64,000 nt of DNA from Pempheris klunzingeri. Its lineage: Eukaryota; Chordata; Actinopteri; Acropomatiformes; Pempheridae. Below the pieces are notes generated by a model, which saw only the letters and a list, made by a program, of their open reading frames with translations, had not been told where the DNA came from and did not search any database. Shown in pieces: positions 40,583-52,801 of the stretch. A program made the translations under genes and the position numbers. Every line of letters begins with the position of its first letter. The stretch's first letter is position 1. Location of the stretch: NCBI RefSeq assembly GCF_042242105.1, contig NC_092023.1:16721433-16785432 (forward strand), given 5' to 3'.

Positions 40583-40975
40583 GTTTAACCACAAACAGCC
40601 GTTATATCGCTCTCTTCAAAGACACCAGACTCCATTGACAAAAACAGTGATTTTACCTCGCGGGACACAGGAGCTGCTGCTCTACTGCTGCCTCAAACAG
40701 TTAGCTTGTGTGATTGTGTGGCTTTGGTGTTTCGAAGCGTTTTGTTTTTGGAGAGAAACGAACGAAGACAGAGAGAACAGCTTCAGTTCCAGGTCTAAAA
40801 AGACTGTCTGATGGCGTTGTTTCTTAGGTGGCTAAAATCCATTTTCCTGCTGTCCCCATCGTCTGCAGCAGGACTCCTGCCTGCTCCTCCGGCGTGCCGA
40901 CCGCCATCTACTGCAGGTAATACACGGACTATGGAGGAGGACCTCATACAACCACACTTCAAATAATCTGAAATG
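40583..40975 (+). repeat. Fold-back repeat family, copy H
   Basis: Starts inside the inner arm (AACCACAAACAGCCGTTATA) and continues into a distal segment with CCGCCATCTACTGCAGGTA and a TGTCCCTTTA end. Confidence 0.65.
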
Positions 40976-41144
40976 TCCCTTTAGGTAAAAGTACATAAGC
41001 ATTACCAGCAAAATGTAACTGAAATATCAAAAGTACTTGCCCTTTGTTAAAATGGCTGAGAAACACAGGTTTAATGTTTAATAATGTGTTGAATTTTATG
41101 AGCTCATAAAATATTTCCTAATCTGACATAATTCACCTGAAAAA

Positions 41145-41285
41145 TAAGTACAGCTGCTATAAATAAATGCAGCAGAGTAGAAGAAAAAAATGTAGCAGAA
41201 AATGGAAATACTCGAGTAAAGACCAAATGCCTGAAAACTGTCCTCAATTCATTTCCACCACTGAAAATTGGTGGAGTGGCCCTTT
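41145..41285 (+). repeat. Repeat of the 'GTAGTGGAGTAAAAGTA' type
   Basis: AGCTGCTATAAATAAATG, AATGGAAATACTCGAGTAAA and the TTTCCACCACTG end match the copies at 59965 and 50125. Confidence 0.5.
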
Positions 41286-42450
41286 AAGTATTCAAGGCAT
41301 ATGAATCACTAAACTTGACAGCACAAATGATGAGGATGCCCCTCTCGACACCCACCAGATGGGCGTGTGGACTGCCTGTGTTTTGAGCTAACGCACGACA
41401 CATCACGGTGTGAGTCCAGAATGTGGTACTTCCTCCTGCCCACCGATCCACCAGGACGCCCTCATGTTCACTCTTCAATCTCCCCAGTAAACAGATCTAA
41501 TTTGCACCGAGGCCGTGTGAGTGAGCTCGCAGTGATCGTGGAGATGTCACCCCGTCATCCCACACGGCTCGCCTCCTCGCTTCCCTTCACCTCCACAGCC
41601 TGCATCTCCCAAACATCACTTTGACACCCACCTACTCACAATGTGACACGAGGCCTCGTTCGGAGGCCCAAAATACTCCCCGAGTGTGTGGCCAGCATGT
41701 GACGTAGCAGTTCCTCTGAAAAAACATGGTGTTTTTATTAGTAGGAAGTGAAGGCAGGCTAAAAATAGACGGCGTGATTCAGCGCTCGTTTTAGCCCTGA
41801 TGTCGAGCCAAACTGTGGTAGCCCTGCGTAGGTCGTCCTCCAAATCAAATAAACAGGATGAATTATTATGTTGCAACATGCTGTCGCTGTCGGGCCAAAC
41901 ACACATAAAACACACACAGAGCCTTGTATATTTATAACACAGCAGTAAACAGCAGACGCTCTGTGTTGTTGTGTGTAGACTACAGACTGTTCTGACGTTC
42001 GTTGTCATGTACATGTTAAAGTCGCAGAGGTTTTTATTGCCCATAGTTCACTTAAAGCAGGAGTGTCCAAACTTTTTGCAAAGAGGGCCATATTTGGGAG
42101 GTGAAAATGCGTGTAGGGGGGGGGCAACCATTCAGCCTGACATTTTTTGAACCATTAACATTAAATGCAAATGAAATATTTCATGAAATTTTTTTTATTG
42201 CAAATACTTTTCTTGTCTTAACACAGAAAACAAATCTAAAGTTTTACCAAAATCACTCTGCCTTTCATATTTGAAGACCACATAAAAAAGGTAAAAGTCT
42301 GTCTGGAGGAATCTTTTTGAAACATTTTGATATTGAATTTCAACATTTTGAAACACATTTGAAACATTACATATTATTCACTATGAACTTCTAAATTCAA
42401 ACGTGAACAGGAAAATAACACTAACAGTTACAATTGGATAATGTTCATTT

Positions 42451-42613
42451 GATAACGTTACTTTAAAACCGACAATTAAGTAAGAAAGCATGGCTTTACT
42501 TTGTCGACATGTTTCGACTGCATCTGCAGTCTTCCTCAGAGCATCATCACACGCCGGATGACGCTCTGAAGACTGTTTTCTTACTGAATTGTCGGTTTAA
42601 AAGTACCGTTATC
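42451..42613. repeat. Nested palindromic element inside the hAT fragment
   Basis: The left arm (AACGTTACTTTAAAACCGAC, then AATTAAGTAAGAAA) is matched by an inverted right arm (TTTCTTACTGAATTGTCGGT, then TTAAAAGTACCGTTAT). They enclose a core with CGACATGTTTCGACTGCATC. A small fold-back insertion. Confidence 0.65.
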
Positions 42614-42756
42614 CTACTAACAGTTATGTTATACAATAGTACAAAACATTTAGGGGGTATATGAATCCCTGTATTACTCGTGATCAAAAAGGAGAAAGGC
42701 AGTGTTTTTCATTATTTCAATTTTAGACTCAGATCAAATGTCAGATTTAATGTCAG

Positions 42757-43078
42757 ATGAAACCTCTTCAATTCTCCGTACCACAGTGTTACGGGCCAAA
42801 CATTACCAAACGACTGCCTTTTCTCAGGACAAATTTTCTCCACAGTTTTCATCACGCAGTCTTTAATGAATTCACCCTCAGTAAAGGGTTTGCTGTGCTT
42901 GGCAATCAGCGTTGCCACCTCATAACTTGCCTTTGTGGCATTTTCATTCGATTCACAGGCTCTTGTAAAAAAGCACTGCTGTGCCGTCGAAGCAGCTTCC
43001 AGTTGCTTCAATTTTGCGCCACGTTCGTTCCCGGTTAGCTTGTCGTAGTTAGCGTGTTTCGTCTGGTAGTGCCTCCTG
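42757..43078 (-). pseudogene. hAT (Charlie-like) transposase fragment
   Basis: On the minus strand roughly 100 codons read through HYQTKHANYDKL, then ATKASYEVATLIAKHSKPF and VMKTVEKICPEKRQ. These are motifs of hAT transposases and domesticated relatives (GTF2IRD2/ZBED5/SCAND3-like). It lies just after where the BED zinc finger would be. The catalytic core and the rest of the protein are missing. Confidence 0.7.
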
Positions 43079-43080
43079 AC

Positions 43081-43320
43081 TTAAAGGATAGGTTCGCAAT
43101 TTTTTGTCCTAAAACAATAGTGAGGTGCCCGTAAGAACACTGTATACTTGCTGTGACCATTCCATCCGTTCATACTGGACATTAAGCCAAGAGCTGTGAA
43201 CACGTTCTGCGGACAGCTTTGGACTTGTACTGGTAGCACGTGGCTCCAGTATCCAGTTCTTATAACACATTTATGGTTCAGTGCCAGCTGACTAATGATA
43301 GCATACTACCATGCAAACAA
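43081..43320 (+). repeat. Short repeat beginning TTAAAGGATAGGTTCGC
   Basis: Contains TTTTTTGTCCTAAAACAATA and GAGGTGCCCGTAAGAACACT, a pattern typical of abundant fish miniature elements. It directly abuts the hAT fragment ending at 43078. Confidence 0.5.
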
Positions 43321-43879
43321 AAATGGGGGACGTGGTACAGATAATACCTGCTTAGTGTCAGCAGTTAGCATGTTAGCAGGCTATCAAGGCTGTAGATTCA
43401 GTGTTTGTTACACAGAAGTTACAGTAGTTTTATCTTCTCATCCTGAACAAAAAGCAGTTTCATAGCCCAGGACAGCGAACCTGTGCGCGTTATACTTCTG
43501 TGGAAGTGAAGGAGGTGATGCATCTCAGCACTGAGGCCGTTTTCCAATTGGCCCGCAGCCTTCAGGTGTGACGCTGCAGTAGGACTCCTCTTTGTTTCTG
43601 AGGCAGGGCAGGGATTCTCCCTTCTCAAGTGATGGGAGCTCATTTGCTTGTGGAAGGGAAATTAAAATTGATTAATCAAATTAACACGCCTCCACTGGAG
43701 GGATTATGCATCTCAGCTGGCCTGGAAACATCTCTGGATGCCAGAGCCTGCTGCCACTGTGACCGGCCCCAGATAAGCAGAAAAAAGTGGATAAATGATT
43801 TGTAATAAAACAAAAATTATGTTTCATGGCCTCCAGGTAAACAGGAAATGTGGAGTTTAACACTGCAGATTACAGTATA

Positions 43880-45510
43880 CAGTTGCAAGAAAAAGTATGT
43901 GAACCCTTTGGGATTACTTGGATTTCTGCATAAATTGGTCATAAAATATGTTCTGATCTTCATCTAAGTCACATCACTAGACAAACACAGTCTGCTTAAA
44001 CTAATACCGCACAAAAAATTATAAGTTTTCATGTCTTTTTTTTAACACAACATGTAAACATTCACAGTGCAGGGTGGAAAAAGTATGTGAACCCGTAGGC
44101 TAATGACTTCTCCAAGAGCTAATTGGAGCCAGGAGTCAGCCAACCTGGAGTCCAATCAATGTGATGAGATTGGATGTGTTGGTTAAAGCTGCCCTGCCCT
44201 ATAAAAAACACACACCAGGTTTGAGTTTGCTGTTCTCAAGAGGCATTGCCTGATGTGAACCATGCCTCGCACAAAAGAGCTCTCAGAAGATCTACGATCA
44301 AGAATTGTTGACTTGCATGAAGCTGGAAAGGGTTACAGAAGTATCTCTAAAAGCCTTGATGTCCACGTGTCCACGGTAAGACAGACTGTCTACAAATGGA
44401 GAAAGTTCAGCACTGTTGCTACTCTCCCTCGGTGTGGTCGTCCTGTAAAGATGACTGTGAGAGCACAGCGCAGAGTGTCAGCTAAAGACTTAGAGAAATC
44501 TCTGGCACATGCTAACATTATTGTTGACAAATCTACAATAAGTAAAACATTAAACAAGAATGGAGTTCAGGGGAGGACACCACGGAGGAAGCCATTGCTG
44601 TCCAAAAAAAACATTGCTGTATGTTTGAAGTTTGCAAAAGAGCACCTGGATGTTCCACAGCACTACTGGAAAAATATTCTGTGGACAGATGAAATAAAGA
44701 AAAGTCTAAAGTCTAAAGTCTAAAGTCTAACCAAAATTGAGTTGTTTGGAAGGAACACACAACGCTATGCGTGGAGAAAAAAATGCACAGCACACCAACA
44801 TCAAAACCTCATCCCAACTGTGAAATATGGTGGAGGGGGCATCATGGTTTGGGGCTGCTTTGCTGCCTCAGGGCCTGGACGGATTGCTGTCATCGACGGA
44901 AAAATGAATTCCCAAGTTTATCAAGACATTTTGCAGGAAAACTTAAGACCATCTATCCGCCAACTGAAGCTCAACAGAGGATGGGTGATGCAACAGGACA
45001 ACGACCCAAAGCATAGAAGTAAATCAACAACAGAATGGCTTCAACAGAAGAAAATACGCCTTCTGGAGTGGCCCAGTCAGAGTCCTGACCTCAACCCGAT
45101 TGAGATGCTGTGGCATGACCTCAAGAGAGCGATTCACACCAGACATCCCAAGAATATTGCTGAACTGAAACAGTTTTGTACAGAGGAATGGTCCAAAATT
45201 CCTCCTGACCGTTGTGCAGGTCTGATCTGCAACTACAGGAAACGTTTGGTTGAGGTTATTGCTGCCAAAGGAGGGTCAACCAGTTATTAAATCCAAAGGT
45301 TCACGTACTTCTTCCACCCTGCACTGTGAATGTTTACATGTTGTGTTAAAAACAAACATGAAAACTTGTAATTTTTTGTGCGGTATTAGTTTAAGCAGAC
45401 TGTGTTTGTCTAGTGATGTGACTCAGATGAAGATCAGAACATATTTTATGACCAATTTATTCAGAAATCCAAGTAATCCCAAAGGGTTCACATACTTTTT
45501 CTTGCAACTG
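43880..45510 (+). mobile_element. Tc1-family DNA transposon, nearly intact, 1631 bp
   Basis: Terminal inverted repeats of about 215 bases (43880-44094 and 45298-45510) begin CAGTTGCAAGAAAAAGTATG and differ at only a handful of positions, so the copy is young. A TA dinucleotide flanks each side (43878-43879 and 45511-45512), the Tc1 target duplication. The motif AAAAAGTATGTGAACCC occurs at both the outer and inner end of the left repeat, the IR/DR arrangement. It inserted about 7 kb upstream of ado. Confidence 0.95.
44262..45290 (+). pseudogene. Tc1 transposase interrupted by an in-frame heptamer insertion
   Basis: The N-terminal half (44262-44723) starts [12 protein letters not shown] and has the paired-like helix-turn-helix region and a GRPVK linker. 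The first catalytic Asp is in WTDE (codon 143). Immediately after it, a 36-base insertion (44694-44729) contains four AAAGTCT heptamers. It keeps the frame but introduces one TAA at 44721-44723. The remaining frame is open to 45290 and retains the second Asp in QQDNDPKH and the Glu in DLNPIEMLW, with 34 residues between them (DD34E). No other lesion is visible. Without readthrough this copy is non-autonomous. Confidence 0.92.
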
Positions 45511-46914
45511 TATTCACTCAGATGGCCATTTTTAAAGAAGTATTTAAGATCCTGTGTGTTTATTAATCCTGTTTTTTATGTTCCAATGAACAATCATATC
45601 AGCGTCTATGTGTTGCTACTTTTCTACTTCACGCTGCAGGTTTGTTTCTCCTGAAATGGCGCTGTGCTGATCAGAGATCTGTGTTTGTAAAAGCTAAATA
45701 AGGCTAATCTGAGGTTTGCGTGCCATTGTCCCTCACACACTTCAACTTGAGTGGATCCAAATGTGTTTTTTGACAGAGGCTTTGGTCCACAGGGTATAGA
45801 CAGGAAACTGGATCTGGAGGCCAAAGAATCCCACAGGGAACCTTCACATGCAGAAACTGCCGACCACATATCCCCGAGTTTTACTTTGGAAGTGGACGAC
45901 AAATTGTCGGGCCAATAGTTACATATTAACTGTACGTTCTGTGCAGATATGAGTGGAAATCATGCAGTAAATACTGTGAACAGCACATTAATTTCTAATC
46001 TGAAGTCCAAGAAGCTTTTTCAAGCCTCCTGCATTCCCTCCTCTCTCAACAACAACTCTGCTTTGTGTCTGATTCTCATCACGGCTGTGTCTCTGCTTGC
46101 AGAAATCCCTTATCTGTGGCCCACATGGCCTCAAACAGTGGCCGGCCTGCAGGGCGACAACCTGCAGATGCTCACAATGATACGGATGCGTGAAAGTTTC
46201 AGAAAACATTTTTTGATCTGCAGAGATTGTCCGAAGTCAAAGCAATGATTTCACGGCCGAGCGCACGGGCCGAGAGAGTCGTGATGACGTCAAAGCGTTG
46301 TGGTTTCGTGTTTACTTTCTCCATGAAAGATCAACACCAGCCTGCAGTGTTTGTATTTATTGACATGCTGTAATGCAGTTAGGAACCATAACAGAAAAGG
46401 CCATTTAACATCCTGCCGTGCCCTCAAGCTCATCTCCCAGCTAACTTTTTACCAATACACAGATGGTTTGCTGAAACAAAACAGGAAAAATATTATTAAT
46501 TAATATGCAACATATGAGGGTTTTCATCTGAGAATCAGGAAAATTAACCATTTGGTGGACAAGTAGTGAAGTAGTGATTGACAGTCTAAAAAGTAGCAGA
46601 CTGTTTCTGAATCAGTGTAAAGTGTAAAATTTACTTTTCTGTATGCATTTCTTCATTTGTAAAACAATTAATGGGATATCTTATGACATTGTGGGTGAAT
46701 GTGGAATTAAAGTGCTGTAAGCTTGTGCTCCCTAATCATACATTTTGGAAAATGTATTAGCAACAGAAGGCAAAAAACATGATGAATATGTTAAACGTTT
46801 ACTTAAACAAATACAGTAATGGTATTAAAGCAGGGAGGCCTCTGACAGAGTTACATTCAAACTGGATTATTATTGTTATTAGCTGTTGTTGTTTAATGAT
46901 TAATGCAAGTAAAA

Positions 46915-47095
46915 TCTTAATCTGGAAAATAAGTAGAAGTTAAAAATTTTTTTTTTCTGAATTGTAAAGTAGCATAAAATGTAAATAGTAAAGTTAAATA
47001 CCTCAGTACTTTAGTACTCTGTACTTCAGTTTGTTCTTAAATAAAAGTACTAATTTGTTGCTTAGTAACTGACCATTATTATTAAAAAAACATAG
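46915..47095 (+). repeat. Repeat of the 'GTAGTGGAGTAAAAGTA' type, diverged
   Basis: AAGTAGCATAAAATGTAAAT and CCTCAGTACTTTAGTACTCT indicate a diverged copy of the same family. Confidence 0.4.
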
Positions 47096-47193
47096 CAAAT
47101 ATTAGTAGCCATTGAACTGTAGGAGAGCAAAAAGTGCTAATGAGAAGAAATGAAGGGAACATTATTTATTGTTTATTCAGTAATACTGTAAGG

Positions 47194-48204
47194 CGGTGGT
47201 GGGCCGTTCATTTTACACCTGGGCCTTCAGTGGCATCTTACCTGAATCAAACCACCTCTTAATACCATCATTATGACGCCACGGCTATAGAAACCATCAA
47301 TATTATACAGAAAGGCAGTATAACAGGACGTTGCATCGCAGACAGGTATCTCATGCTGGAGAATGAATGTCATCACTAAAGCAAGAAACCCAATTAAAAG
47401 AATTCAACAAGTCTCCTTTCACTGCAGCCACAGCTGTGCTGCTGTGCACCTGCTCCATATACATCAAACACTCTAACCACCGACTCGGCTCCAAACACAG
47501 AGGCGTTCAGTTGCCAACACCAGGCATTCCCAGCAATACAATTTGATCCCCTGAGCCTGAAAGTGGCGGACTAACCCTTTTCCCGACTGGGACAGGCTTG
47601 CTAGCTTCGGGGTGGGCCGGCATTTCCTCAAAATGTCCAGCTTTTCTTGGAAAGTCGCCTTGAAAATGGATTTCTAAGTAGATCTGTGACCAAATTAACA
47701 TCTTCTCCTCCGTCAGCCATTGTGGGTTGAAAAAACTGCTATTAATACTTACGATTATGATAAAGTTTTAGCTTGTGCAGGTCGCTACAGACAAGAATCG
47801 CTAGCTTTGGCTAAACTCTCTCTGACCAGCCAATCAGAGGACGTGAAAATACTGACGTCATCATACACCTGCTAGGTGGCCCTGGAGTCACCAACTCGAA
47901 ATCTGATTGGTTAAAGCAACAGTTTCATTGTGATGTATTTTAAGCTACGGGCGCCTGCACTTTTGATTCTGAAGGCCTCAGGGCAGATTTCTTTGACCCT
48001 GGCAACACATGATGGCTGAAATATGATTGGATAAAAGCTCTAATATAGACATACACTGCTGGAAGCCCCCCAGCCCAGAGACACAGAGACACAATGAAAT
48101 GAAGAGCATAGACTATTAGGAATAATCTAAAAAGATTAATGGGAAAATATTAAAACGTAAATCAGTGATTCTGAGTTTAGGCCAGCAGAGAAGGCCCACC
48201 ACTG
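47194..48204. mobile_element. Non-autonomous hAT-type element with perfect 8-bp target duplication
   Basis: The ends are imperfect terminal inverted repeats (CGGTGGTGGGCC on the left; CAGTGGTGGGCC read inward from the right). A perfect 8-bp duplication CTGTAAGG flanks it at 47186-47193 and 48205-48212. An 8-bp duplication and CAG-like ends are diagnostic of the hAT superfamily. At 1011 bases it is too short for a full transposase. A minus-strand open stretch at 47507-47701 may be a transposase remnant, but I cannot confirm it. Confidence 0.82.
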
Positions 48205-50124
48205 CTGTAAGGATATCTGGAGTATGAACTGCAGAAGCAAGTGATGGATCATGAAAGGTGATTTGGATGCACAATTGAAGACAAACACTGATAAAACAAA
48301 CAAAAAAAAAAGATGGCAATTTCGCAATTGATGTGATAACCAATCAGAGCACATCAAAGGTCGACATCAACTATTACTGTGATACTTTCCCTTATGTTCA
48401 TGGTTCCCAGAGAAAGAACCGTATTGACTGTTGGTGAGTTTTCCTCTTCACCACTGGGACGGTGGTGAAGAGCTGGTTATTCTGTAAACACAAAATAATC
48501 AGAAAAGAGTGACAGAAGACAGAGATGCTCGGCAGAGGCCTTCAACCCTGTCTGTTAACGCTGGAAATCATTCATCAGTGTTTTCAAAAGCAGACGATCG
48601 ATAGCAACAAGCACCTACGCCCATGTACAGATGGCTGTGTCAGTGCACTTGAGAATGAAATAAAATGTTTGAGTTTTACCACTTCCACATATTTGTGTTG
48701 TCCCGCAGGCTTTGGAGAGTTCGGACATGAGAAACAGTCACCAACGCCTGGGAGGAATAAAACACTGTGTTGTCATGGTAATCGCTTCCTTATGTTCTCA
48801 CACAGCATCCAAACACATACAAACACGGTCGGATTAATATAATATTAGTGTGTTAGCGTTTGCTACTCAACAGTAGCCCAGCTGGGGCTGATGGGAATGT
48901 CATTCGTTTTGCAGGTAATATTTTGGCCTTGTGGTGACGCTAAAGGAAAAGTCAGTCGGTCAGAATTCACCCTGAGATGAACATGAACGTCTGAACCAAT
49001 CAATCCATCAATCGCTGTCGAGCTGTTTCACTTAAAACCAAAAATGCCATGCTCACGGTTGAGCTAGAAGAAAAGTCTCCACAAAGCCCATAAGGACTCA
49101 GCCTCTGAGGAACATGACTGTAGAATGGACCTCAGTGGTGGAGCAACCAACCAACACACCAGCATCATCCTCCGCTAGTGTGGACAAAAACTGATGATGT
49201 GCTTTTGAAAGTGGTCAACATAGTCAAAGTATTCACAACAAATGGGCAAAAACGCAGAAAACCGCCAGTTATTTAAAGCCTCTTTGTGTGCACGATCAGA
49301 AAATGTGAGACTTTGACAAGTAGCGCATGCCTTCAAATGCACAAAGGAGCAGAGCTGTCAGAGCGACCGTCTCCGCCCAAACAGTAAACACAGAAAAATG
49401 AATGAGTGCTGGAGTGAACGGGGCAACACACAAGTCCCTGCCTTCCTGTACGAGGACAGAGCGACGTCCAGTGGTCATTTTTGAGTACTGCAAGAATGCC
49501 AGTAAAACTCAGGAGAGAAAACAGTGTATGTCAGTGTCATTGTCTGTCTGTTTTTTTTTTTCTTAAAAGAAGATGGTGTAGGTGCAACGATGTTCCATAT
49601 TTTAGGTGTATCAGCACCAGTTGTGGAGGAACTACTCAGAGCCTTTTCTTAAATTGCCGCAGTGTAAAAGTACAAAAGTTTGAGCATCAAGAACATTATG
49701 ACACACAGTGCAGATGACCTTTGACTTTTGAGATCTGAAATGTCATCATTTCCTTCTATTACACATTTGTGTGAAATGTTGTGACATGAGTATGAATTTT
49801 CGAGTTATGGGCAAAAATGGTTGAAATCTTGAAGTCTGTGTGAACTGAACTTGGAGCTAGATATTGTAAAATGTGATTACTGATGCCTCCGGCCTCAGCT
49901 GTCACTGGTGCGGAGGTGTTATTACAGGAAAAGCACCCATCATGCAGAGCGGCCCAGTTCAGAATAACGTACATTTCATGACTGGATTCTAATTATTGAC
50001 GCATGAATGTGTTCATCACTTTAATGTTGCAGCTGGTGAAGGTGCTCCTCATTTGAACTACGTTTGATAGCTTTACCTATAATACATACATTGACTTAAT
50101 GATGTAACTAAAGCTAAAGTAACT

Positions 50125-50280
50125 AAAGCTGTCAGATAAATGTAGAGGAGCAAAAAGCACAATACATTTAGTGAAGTAGAAGTATAAAAGTAAGATAAAA
50201 TGGAAACTATATTGTAAAGTATAACTAAAAATTGGCACTAGATGAAAAGTAAAAGTATTTCTGAATTATTAACAAATTCC
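50125..50280 (+). repeat. Repeat of the 'GTAGTGGAGTAAAAGTA' type
   Basis: AAAGCTGTCAGATAAATGTA, GAGGAGCAAAAAGCACAATA and GAAGTAGAAGTATAAAAGTA lie in family order. Confidence 0.45.
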
Positions 50281-51128
50281 CGTAGACGCTGCTATCCCTG
50301 CAGCCAGGGATCGGTTCCAGTTTTATCTCCAGATCAGTGGTAACTTTGCCCTAAAATCCACAACACTTGAAGAAAAACACAAATGATCTTGGTGTCAAGT
50401 TTGTTCTTTAATCTTCGATGGTCATAACACAGAACGACAAGTTTCAACATAAAAAGTATTCCAGGTCTTCACAGTATTGCATTTTGCACAGTGTTATACA
50501 GACTACAGAGTTTTGGAGTGAAGGCACAAAACTAGAGATTACTTCTGCAAACGAAATCCCTACAAGACAAACATGATGAACCGAAGGATACCGAACTTGG
50601 TGCAGAAACAGTTTCACACAACATAAAATAACTGTACCGACGCACGGCAAGAAAGGTAGGAGTGTCATAATCAAACTAACATTAACTCCAGTTACAATAC
50701 TTGTTCGGTTATGTTTTCACCCACTTCTCAGGCTTTTTTCCTCTCTCCGTTTCAGAGCTCTTGCGCATTTCCCCAAACATTTCAAAACACAGAATAATAA
50801 AATTTATTTTCCAGACTTAACCAAACCTGTGCATTCACCCTGCTGATTGTCCGGTAAACAACACTCCCTTCATATGAAATCCAACAGTTCCAAGCTAAGT
50901 GCTCCGAGTTGGTTTAGTGCAACTTTCCGTCAGATACTTTACCATTAAAATAGACCTCGCTCTGCTACAAAAGTACACATAGTAGTACAAGATAACAGTA
51001 TTTTATAAGTACTTCGCTTATTTTTGCTACATATGAAGCATGCTTTCACAGTAACACAATAGCTACATATGTAGTAGTAGTAGTAGGGCTGCCTCATGCA
51101 TCTTCCACCACTGTCTGATGACTGAGCG

Positions 51129-51130
<2 letters not shown>

Positions 51131-51216
<86 letters not shown>

Positions 51217-51258
51217 ACCCACACCCACACCCACACCCACACCCACACCCACACACAC
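51131..51258. repeat. Compound (CA)n / (CACCCA)n microsatellite
   Basis: About 80 bases of CA repeat, interrupted once by CG, pass into CCCACA hexamer repeats from about 51213. They return to CA at the end. Long ORFs here are artefacts. Confidence 0.97.
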
Positions 51259-52759
51259 CTCTCTCAAGAGTTATGCTGCTGTTGCCATAAAAACCCCACA
51301 AATCTAATTTTGGTGATTATTTTAGGCCTTAATTTTCGGACTAATATCAGATCATTATTACTATTTGCTTAATTTGGACATATTTGCGCTCTGAGGGACC
51401 AAACTCAGGACCAGCACAGTGTTCTCAGTTAAAATAGGAACGCTATGGTTCCAAAATAGGGTTCTAGTTACTGACGTGCTGCATGCTCAAGCAGATTTAC
51501 AGAAACCAGGTCACTACAGTGCTCACTCTGAGGTTTAAGTGCATGTCAATGCACTGATTGGCTCATGCGACGTTGTTCAACCCCATAAAGCAAATATGAG
51601 CAAATATCATTAAAAAATTAGTAATATTATTTCTTCAGTGAATCAAGTATATTTGCCAAATAGAGTAGAGCTCGCCAGCAGCAGTCACACTCGGGCTTCG
51701 ATCATCAGTGCCTAAATCCACTAAGTGCTAAAAGGAGTCGGATCAGTAGGCGGTTCAACCAAAATTATCTGGATCAGATTTTTTGTGTGGTAAGAAGCAG
51801 TTGGCAGCAAAAATTCAAGTTCACCCTCAGCGTCTCAGGGCCCAGGAAGCCATTAAAAAAAACATCGGCTAATGCTTTTTAGATCATAAAACAGTGACAT
51901 TCAAGATATATTCCACTTAACATGTAGTATCTGGGTTTGTCAAACTGATGGCAGAAAATGCAGTACACCATTTGGCTTAAAAAACTGGCAACTTCCAATA
52001 CATTTGGAAGAAATCATCATTGACACTTTGAAAGGGTGCCTGCAAGCTCCTCATCAATGCCAATTAGATATTAAAATGGCATCAACTAAAATGAGACAAC
52101 TAGAAAATAAAAATAAAAATCATCAGCAGAGAGCCTTCTGGACAAGTCTACCCCATGATGGATGTGTAGCAGTTTGAAAACACTTTTTTTTTGTATTCCT
52201 TGAAGGCCTTGAATTAACTCATCACAATTTCAGGAATTTTAAGACCTTTCCAGACCCTGTAGACACACAAAAAAAGACGTGATTTGTGTTTGTGACCCAC
52301 ATAAATGATCTGCCAAGTACTGTAGGACTACTACTTTCACTTGACGACACATAATAGCTTTGTATACAAAATATCTATCAACACTGTCAACAAAACCTAA
52401 ACCAACGACAGCAAAGATACATTTTACACCGAATACCGTCTTTTACATGTACATTCTTATCATTGTATGAGTGCAAAAATGGCGTGTAAACAGATCGTAC
52501 AGAATGATGCAGATGAAGGAATGATTCTATTAAACAAGAGCTGTTCAGTATACTGCAAATGGACTGTGTGCATTCACGGCACTGTAAGTCACTTTGGATG
52601 AAAGCGTTGATACGACGTCATTCATTTGTGATCGGAGAATCTCCACCCGTTTCTGTGCGAATGAGAGCCGGTTTAAGACCGAACTGCAAGACGGAAGCCG
52701 GGTCTTACAACACGGCGTCTCTTCGGTGTGAGCTATACGTTAACTCAAGAGTACATTCG

Positions 52760-52801
<42 letters not shown>
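52760..52801. repeat. (TG)n microsatellite
   Basis: Uninterrupted TG dinucleotide run of about 20 units. Confidence 0.97.

Larger units (their letters stand above)
42058..43078 (-). mobile_element. hAT-type DNA transposon fragment
   Basis: The low-coordinate end (CAGGAGTGTCCAAACTTTTT, then GAGGGCCATATTTGG) resembles a hAT terminus. The high-coordinate part encodes a transposase fragment on the minus strand. A perfect 8-bp direct repeat, ACTTAAAG, flanks the unit at 42050-42057 and 43079-43086, the size expected for a hAT target duplication. However, the right edge lies inside transposase-like coding sequence and abuts another repeat, so that boundary may be fortuitous. Confidence 0.5.
37032..43872. 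other. Spacer upstream of ado, first part
   Basis: No convincing gene. It holds the retroposon-like repeat at 37735-37985, an AT-rich stretch at about 38850-39700, repeat copies at 40583-40975 and 41145-41285, the hAT fragment at 42058-43078 and the short element at 43081-43320. Bases 37032-37140 directly precede ado and presumably include its promoter, without a TATA box that I can see. Confidence 0.45.

Noticed and set aside
50945..51301. 118-codon minus-strand and other ORFs near 51.1 kb
   Set aside because: Products of the CA/CACCCA microsatellite only.
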